Part shown: in pieces, positions 38,124 to 42,920 of the stretch
Layout of the letters: the number at the start of each line of letters is the position of its first letter
How positions within the stretch are numbered: position 1 is the first letter of the stretch
Assembly: GCA_024711155.1 (NCBI GenBank)
Contig: JANJTK010000041.1
Span: forward strand, 1-42,920
Source: Burkholderiaceae bacterium
GTDB taxonomy: Bacteria; Pseudomonadota; Gammaproteobacteria; Burkholderiales; Burkholderiaceae_E
Direction of reading: 5' to 3'
DNA length: 42,920 nucleotides
Program-made: the position numbers and the translations under genes
The notes under the pieces: generated by a model
Database searches by the model: none
Seen by the model: only the letters and a program-made list of their open reading frames with translations
What the model was told of the DNA's origin: nothing

Positions 38124-40426
38124 CCGCCCGCCTCCAGCATCGCTTCCCTCACCCTCGGTTCGAGGAACCGCCCCTTGCGCGCGCGCGACCCGGCCCAGGC
38201 CTGCAACGCGCCCGCGCCGAAGACCCGGTCGACCGGCTTGCCGCCGCGCCCTGCACCACGCACGCGCACGCCGCCGTCGCCGAACACGAGCGCCTGCCGC
38301 AGCGCGTCCTTCGGGTCCAGCCCCATCAGGATGACGCCGCGGCCGCCGTTCTTCAGCACCTTCAGTTCGTCGACGCCGAACACCAGCGCCTTGCCCTCGA
38401 CCGACACGCACAGCACGCGGTTCATTCCCGGCGCGAACAGCGCCGGGCGCAACGGCAGGTCGCCGTCGTCGACCGCGAGGAAGCTCTTGCCCTGCCGCGT
38501 CCTGCCGGCAAGATCCGCGGCCTGGCACAGCAGCCCGGTGCCGCCGCTGGTGGCCAGCAGGACGCCGGCCTGCGCGGGCGCGGCGAATGCGTGGTCGATC
38601 CGCGTGCCGGGTTCGAGATCGACGAAGCTCGTGATCGGCGCGCCGTCGCCGCGCGCCGGCGGCAGCTGCGACACCGGCACCGAGTAGACGCGGCCGTTGG
38701 TGGCGATGGCGTACAGCTGGTCGGTCGTCGTCACCTCGAACGCGCCGTAGGCCGCGTCGCCCGCCTTGTAGCCGAACTGCGACGCGTCGTGCCCGTGGCC
38801 CTGGCGCGCGCGCACCCAGCCCTTCTCCGACACGATGACCGTCACCGGCTCCTGCGCCACCCGAACCTCGACCGTGGTGCGCTCGGCCTGCTCGATCAGC
38901 GTGCGGCGCGCGTCGCCGTACTGCTTCGCGTCGGCCTCGATCTCGCGCACCACCTGGCGGCGCATCGCCGCCGGGCTCGCCAGCAGCGCCTCGAGCGACG
39001 CCTGCTCGGTGCGCAACTGCGCCAGCTCCTGCTCGATGCGGATCGCCTCCAGCCGCGCCAGCTGGCGCAGCCGGATCTCGAGGATGTCGTCGGCCTGCCG
39101 CTCGGTCAGCGCGAAGGCCGCCACGAGCGCCGCCTTGGGTTCGTCGGACTCGCGAATGATGCGGATCACCTCGTCGAGGTTCAGCAGCACCAGCTGCCGG
39201 CCCTCCAGGATGTGGATGCGCTCGCCGACCTTCGCGAGCCGGTGGCCGGTGCGGCGCGTGACGGTCGCGACGCGGAACTCGCACCACTCCGACAGGATCG
39301 CCGGCAGCGACTTCTGGCGCGGCCGGCCGTCGATGCCGATCGACACCAGGTTCGCCGGCACGCTCGACTCGAGGCTCGTGTGCGCGCGCAGCACGCGCAG
39401 CAGTTCGTGCTGCTCGATGCGCGAAGTGCGCGGTTCGAACACCAGCCGCACCGGCGCGTCCTTGCCGGACTCGTCGCGGACGGTGTCGAGCACCGCGAGC
39501 ACCGCCTGCTTGAGCTGCAACTGCTCGGGCGTCAGCGACTTCTTGCCCGGGCGCACTTTCGGGTTGGTCAGCTCCTCGATCTCCTCGAGCACTTTCTGCG
39601 CCGAGACGCCGTGCGGCAGCTCGGTGACCACCAGCTGCCACTGCCCGCGCGCGAGGTCCTCGACTGCGTGGCGCGCACGCACCTTGATCGAGCCGCGCCC
39701 GCTGGCGTAGACGTCGCGGATCTCGGCCGGTGACGAGATGACCTGCCCGCCACCGGGGAAGTCGGGCCCCGGCACGAGTTCGAGCAGCGCATCGACGCCG
39801 ATGCGCGGGTCCTTCAGCACCGCGATCGCGGCGGCGGCCACCTCGCGCAGGTTGTGCGGCGGAATCTCGGTCGCCATGCCGACCGCGATCCCCGACGCGC
39901 CGTTGAGCAGCACCATCGGCAGCCGCGCCGGCAGCACCGCGGGCTCCGCGGTCGAACCGTCGTAGTTCGGCACGAAGTCGACCGTCCCCTCGTCGATCTC
40001 GTCGAGCAGCAGGCGCGCGAAGGGCGTCAGCCGCGCCTCCGTGTAGCGCATCGCCGCCGCGCCGTCGCCGTCGCGCGAGCCGAAGTTGCCCTGCCCGTCG
40101 ATCAGCGGATAGCGCAACGTGAACGACTGCGCCATCCGCACCAGCGCCTCGTAGGCCGCGACGTCGCCGTGCGGATGGAACTTGCCCAGCACGTCGCCGA
40201 CCACGCGCGCCGACTTCACCGGCTTGGCCGCGGGGCCCAAACCCATCTCGTTCATCGCGTGCAGGATGCGCCGCTGCACCGGCTTCTGGCCGTCGCGCAC
40301 GTCGGGCAGCGCGCGCCCCTTGACCACCGAGACCGCGTAGTCGAGGTAGGCGCGCTCGGCGTAGTGCGCCAGCGTCAGCGCGTCGTCGTCCGCGTCGCCG
40401 GCGGGAAACAGATCCAGTTCCTGCAT
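38120..40426 (-). CDS. parC: DNA topoisomerase IV subunit A
   Basis: ParC is the DNA-cutting subunit of topoisomerase IV, which separates daughter chromosomes. The 768-residue protein has the catalytic Tyr128 (AMRYTEARL), the RRILHAM segment and the FHPHGD motif. A C-terminal beta-pinwheel holds modified repeats such as RTRQGKSF and [12 protein letters not shown]. At the quinolone-determining position matching E. coli Ser80 it has Val89 ([10 protein letters not shown]); the Glu84 equivalent Glu93 is kept. The length and domains distinguish it from GyrA, which is longer. The ATG overlaps the parE stop (ATGA). Confidence 0.95.
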   Translation of the reverse strand: MQELDLFPAGDADDDALTLAHYAERAYLDYAVSVVKGRALPDVRDGQKPVQRRILHAMNEMGLGPAAKPVKSARVVGDVLGKFHPHGDVAAYEALVRMAQSFTLRYPLIDGQGNFGSRDGDGAAAMRYTEARLTPFARLLLDEIDEGTVDFVPNYDGSTAEPAVLPARLPMVLLNGASGIAVGMATEIPPHNLREVAAAAIAVLKDPRIGVDALLELVPGPDFPGGGQVISSPAEIRDVYASGRGSIKVRARHAVEDLARGQWQLVVTELPHGVSAQKVLEEIEELTNPKVRPGKKSLTPEQLQLKQAVLAVLDTVRDESGKDAPVRLVFEPRTSRIEQHELLRVLRAHTSLESSVPANLVSIGIDGRPRQKSLPAILSEWCEFRVATVTRRTGHRLAKVGERIHILEGRQLVLLNLDEVIRIIRESDEPKAALVAAFALTERQADDILEIRLRQLARLEAIRIEQELAQLRTEQASLEALLASPAAMRRQVVREIEADAKQYGDARRTLIEQAERTTVEVRVAQEPVTVIVSEKGWVRARQGHGHDASQFGYKAGDAAYGAFEVTTTDQLYAIATNGRVYSVPVSQLPPARGDGAPITSFVDLEPGTRIDHAFAAPAQAGVLLATSGGTGLLCQAADLAGRTRQGKSFLAVDDGDLPLRPALFAPGMNRVLCVSVEGKALVFGVDELKVLKNGGRGVILMGLDPKDALRQALVFGDGGVRVRGAGRGGKPVDRVFGAGALQAWAGSRARKGRFLEPRVREAMLEAGG

Positions 40427-42405
40427 CAGACGTCCACCTCGGCCTCGTTGCCGCGCTCCTCGATCCACGCCCGCCGCGCCGCCGCCTCGCCCTTGCCCAT
40501 CAGCATCGTGAAGCGCGCGCGCGTCCCCCCGGCATCGACGTCGCCGAAGGCCACCCGGAGCATCCGCCGCGTGTCCGGGTTCATCGTCGTCTCCCACAGC
40601 TGCATCGCGTTCATCTCGCCCAGGCCCTTGAAGCGCGAGATCGACCAGCTGCCCTCGCGCACCCCGTCCTTGCGCAGCTTGTCCTCGACGTGGCGCAGTT
40701 CGCCGTCGTCCAGGCAATACAGCTTGCGCAGCGGCCGCTTGCCCTGCGCCGGCACGTCGACGCGATACAACGGCGGGCGCGCCACGTAGACGTGGCCGCG
40801 CTCGACCAGCGCCGGAAAGTGGCGCAGGAACAAGGTCAGCAGCAGCACCTGGATGTGCGCGCCATCGACGTCGGCGTCCGACAGGATGCAGATGCGACCG
40901 TAGCGCAGGCCCGCCAGGTCGGCCGCCGCGCCGGCGTCGTGCGGATCGACGCCGATCGCCACGGCCATGTCGTGGATCTCGTTGTTCGCGAACAGCCGGT
41001 CGCGCTCGGTCTCCCAGCTGTTGAGCACCTTGCCGCGCAGCGGCAGCACCGCCTGGAACTCCTTGTCGCGGCCCATCTTGGCCGAGCCCCCCGCCGAGTC
41101 CCCTTCGACCAGGAACAGCTCGTTGCGCGTCACGTCGGTCGATTCGCAGTCGGTCAGCTTGCCCGGCAGCACCGCCACGCCCGAGCTCTTGCGCTTCTCG
41201 ACCTTCTGCGCCGCGCGGCTGCGTGCCTGCGCCTGGCGGATCACCAGTTCGGCGAGGCGGCGACCGTGCTCGACGTGCTGGTTGAGCCACAGCTCGAGCT
41301 GCGGCCGGGCGAGCGACGCGACCAGCCGCAGCGCGTCGCGCGAGTTCAGCCGCTCCTTGATCTGGCCCTGGAACTGCGGGTCGAGCACCTTCGCCGACAG
41401 CACGAAGCTCGCGCGCGCGAACCCGTCCTCGGGCAGCAGCTTGACGCCCTTGGGCTGCAGCCCGTGCAACTCGATGAAGCCCTTGACGGCCGCGAACAGG
41501 CCCTCGCGCAACCCCGACTCGTGAGTGCCGCCGGCCGTGGTCGGGATCAGGTTGACGTAGGACTCGCGCAGCAGCCCCCCTTCCTCGGTCCACGCGACGA
41601 CCCACTGCGCGCCCTCGCCCTCGGCGAAGGTGTCGTGGCCGGCGGCCACCGCCTGCTCGCCCTCGAACAGCGGAATGAGCGGCTCGGCGGCCGAGAGCGC
41701 CGCCAGCGACTCGGTGAGGTAGTCGCGCAAACCGTTCGCGTATTGCCAGGCCTGGCGCCGGCCGCTCTTCTCGTCGAGCAGCGCGACCTTCACGCCGGGC
41801 AGCAGCACCGCCTTGGAGCGCAGCAGGTGCGCGAGCTCGGCCTGCGGCACCAGCGCCGAGTCGAAGTACTTCGGATCGGGCCAGCAGCGCACGCGGGTGC
41901 CGCTGCGCGGCTCGCCGCGCTCCGGGGCGCGCGAACGCAGCGCCCGCGCGACCTCGCCGCCGGCGAAGCCGATCTCGTGCGCGGCTCCGTCGCGCCAGAC
42001 GGTGACGTCCATGCGCCTGGACAACGCGTTGGTCACCGACACGCCGACGCCGTGCAGCCCGCCGGAAAAGCTGTAGGCGCCGCCGGCCGCCTTGTCGAAC
42101 TTGCCGCCCGCGTGCAACCGCGTGAAGACGATCTCGACCACCGGCGACCCTTCCTCGGGGTGCAGCCCGACCGGGATCCCGCGGCCGTCGTCCTCGGCCG
42201 AAACGCTGCCGTCGGCGTGCAGCGTAACGGCGATCTCGCGGCAGAAACCCGCCAGCGCCTCGTCGGCCGCGTTGTCGACCACCTCCTGCACGACGTGCAG
42301 CGGGTTGTCGGTGCGGGTGTACATGCCGGGGCGCTGGCGCACCGGCTCGAGTCCCTTCAGCACGCGAATCGAGGATTCGCCGTAGTCGCTCCTGCGTGTG
42401 GCCAT
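40426..42405 (-). CDS. parE: DNA topoisomerase IV subunit B
   Basis: ParE is the ATPase subunit of topoisomerase IV. The 659-residue protein has the GHKL ATPase ([37 protein letters not shown]) and the transducer with Lys in the QLWETTMNP region. The TOPRIM domain shows [32 protein letters not shown] and RFKGLGEMN. The length (E. coli ParE 630) and the paired parC support ParE over GyrB. It is preceded by a small membrane peptide gene 30 bases upstream. Confidence 0.95.
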   Translation of the reverse strand: MATRRSDYGESSIRVLKGLEPVRQRPGMYTRTDNPLHVVQEVVDNAADEALAGFCREIAVTLHADGSVSAEDDGRGIPVGLHPEEGSPVVEIVFTRLHAGGKFDKAAGGAYSFSGGLHGVGVSVTNALSRRMDVTVWRDGAAHEIGFAGGEVARALRSRAPERGEPRSGTRVRCWPDPKYFDSALVPQAELAHLLRSKAVLLPGVKVALLDEKSGRRQAWQYANGLRDYLTESLAALSAAEPLIPLFEGEQAVAAGHDTFAEGEGAQWVVAWTEEGGLLRESYVNLIPTTAGGTHESGLREGLFAAVKGFIELHGLQPKGVKLLPEDGFARASFVLSAKVLDPQFQGQIKERLNSRDALRLVASLARPQLELWLNQHVEHGRRLAELVIRQAQARSRAAQKVEKRKSSGVAVLPGKLTDCESTDVTRNELFLVEGDSAGGSAKMGRDKEFQAVLPLRGKVLNSWETERDRLFANNEIHDMAVAIGVDPHDAGAAADLAGLRYGRICILSDADVDGAHIQVLLLTLFLRHFPALVERGHVYVARPPLYRVDVPAQGKRPLRKLYCLDDGELRHVEDKLRKDGVREGSWSISRFKGLGEMNAMQLWETTMNPDTRRMLRVAFGDVDAGGTRARFTMLMGKGEAAARRAWIEERGNEAEVDV

Positions 42406-42435
42406 GTCGGGAAAGAGGTCGTGACCGGGGTCGCG

Positions 42436-42615
42436 TCAGCGCGGCAGCGCGATCCCGCACATCTGCAGGAACGCGGCGAAATCCATTACGCGGTCGGGGT
42501 CCAGGTAGGCGAGGAAGGCCCGGACCGTCGCGAAGCCGAGCAGCGCCGCGCCGGCCGTCCACGCGGCCAGTCGCAGGCCGCGCCGCGTCGTCCGGTCCGG
42601 GGGGAGGGTGTCCAT
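42436..42615 (-). CDS. Small single-pass membrane protein, 59 residues
   Basis: A short gene with no recognised function. The product starts [16 protein letters not shown], has a hydrophobic helix at about 16-37 ([20 protein letters not shown]) and ends with [23 protein letters not shown]. The N-terminus is basic, so a cytoplasmic N-terminus and a short outer tail are likely. It lies 31 bases after kup and 30 before parE. A TAAAAT stands six bases before the ATG, so its mRNA might lack a leader. Coding potential is inferred from composition, position and helix; it could be chance. Confidence 0.6.
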   Translation of the reverse strand: MDTLPPDRTTRRGLRLAAWTAGAALLGFATVRAFLAYLDPDRVMDFAAFLQMCGIALPR

Positions 42616-42646
42616 GCCGGCATTTTACTTCCCGCCGGCGAGGGGC

Positions 42647-42920
42647 TCAGATCGCGAACTGGGTGCCCAGTTCGACCACGCGGTTCGGAGGCAGGTTGAA
42701 GTAGCTCGCGACCGTCGGGCTGTTGCGCAGCATCCAGCCGAACAGCGAGCGCCGCCACCCGAACACGCCGCGCCGGCTCACCGAGACCACGGTCGGCTTG
42801 CTGGTGAAGAACGAGGTCTGCTCCAGGTCGCAGGCCACCCCCTTGCGTGCCGCGAGCCGGAGCACCAGCGCGATGTCCGGGTTCTCGCGATAGCCGAAGT
42901 GCGAGTTGACCCGCAGGATG
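42647..42920 (-). CDS. kup: Kup potassium transporter, C-terminal part (cut by window edge)
   Basis: The last 90 codons of a Kup/Trk-type low-affinity potassium uptake protein; the rest lies to the right. Only the cytoplasmic C-terminal domain is seen: HFGYRENPDIALVL, LEQTSFFTSKPTVVSV, RRSLFGWMLRNSPTVASYF and the family end LPPNRVVELGTQFAI. The membrane part is outside the window, so it cannot be checked. Confidence 0.92.
   Translation of the reverse strand, partial: ILRVNSHFGYRENPDIALVLRLAARKGVACDLEQTSFFTSKPTVVSVSRRGVFGWRRSLFGWMLRNSPTVASYFNLPPNRVVELGTQFAI

Overview
The window looks like chromosomal DNA from a high-GC betaproteobacterium, most likely of the order Burkholderiales. GC is about 70 percent by eye. 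The evidence is gene order and protein types. The series rpmF-plsX-fabH-fabD-fabG-acpP-fabF is followed by mucD-lepA-lepB-DUF4845-rnc-era-recO-pdxJ-acpS-nagZ-uvrC, and rne is followed by molybdenum cofactor genes. Both arrangements are characteristic of that group. No rRNA, tRNA, CRISPR array, insertion sequence, integrase or phage gene was seen.

Layout. From 1 to 16,856 nearly everything lies on the minus strand and reads from right to left. DUF177 and rpmF lead into the fatty-acid and phospholipid genes (plsX, fabH, fabD, fabG, acpP, fabF), then a YgfX-like membrane protein. Next come the periplasmic protease mucD, lepA, signal peptidase lepB, a DUF4845 membrane protein, rnc, era, recO, pdxJ, acpS, nagZ and the start of uvrC. 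Many neighbours overlap by ATGA. At 16,866-18,262 maf and an RsmI-type methyltransferase run the other way. sppA, a HAD phosphatase and rluC return to the minus strand and end at the divergent rluC/rne control region. rne has a leader of about 500 bases.

From 21,561 to 28,549 the plus strand carries rne and then moaA-fdhD-mobA-moeA, a molybdenum cofactor cluster with translational coupling. rraA (minus) is followed by a plus-strand operon of a MoxR-type ATPase, a GNAT acetyltransferase and a CoxE-like VWA protein. From 32,075 to the end all genes are on the minus strand. In transcription order they are the kup 3' end, a 59-residue membrane peptide, parE, parC, a 3-hydroxyisobutyryl-CoA hydrolase-like gene, htpG, a DNA glycosylase remnant, a spermidine-synthase-like protein and a GspE-type ATPase.

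The content is largely core metabolism and information processing. The most notable points are as follows. The rpoE-rseA-rseB genes expected before mucD are absent, and mucD has a heat-shock (sigma-32) type promoter instead. htpG has a near-perfect sigma-32 promoter. The DNA glycosylase gene has lost its middle in frame. An AT-rich, rare-codon patch lies inside lepB. RNase III carries a repeat-bearing tail. An acetyltransferase sits inside a MoxR/VWA operon. ParC has Val at its quinolone-determining serine position. I found no clearly new multi-gene system. The MoxR-GNAT-VWA unit is the nearest candidate.
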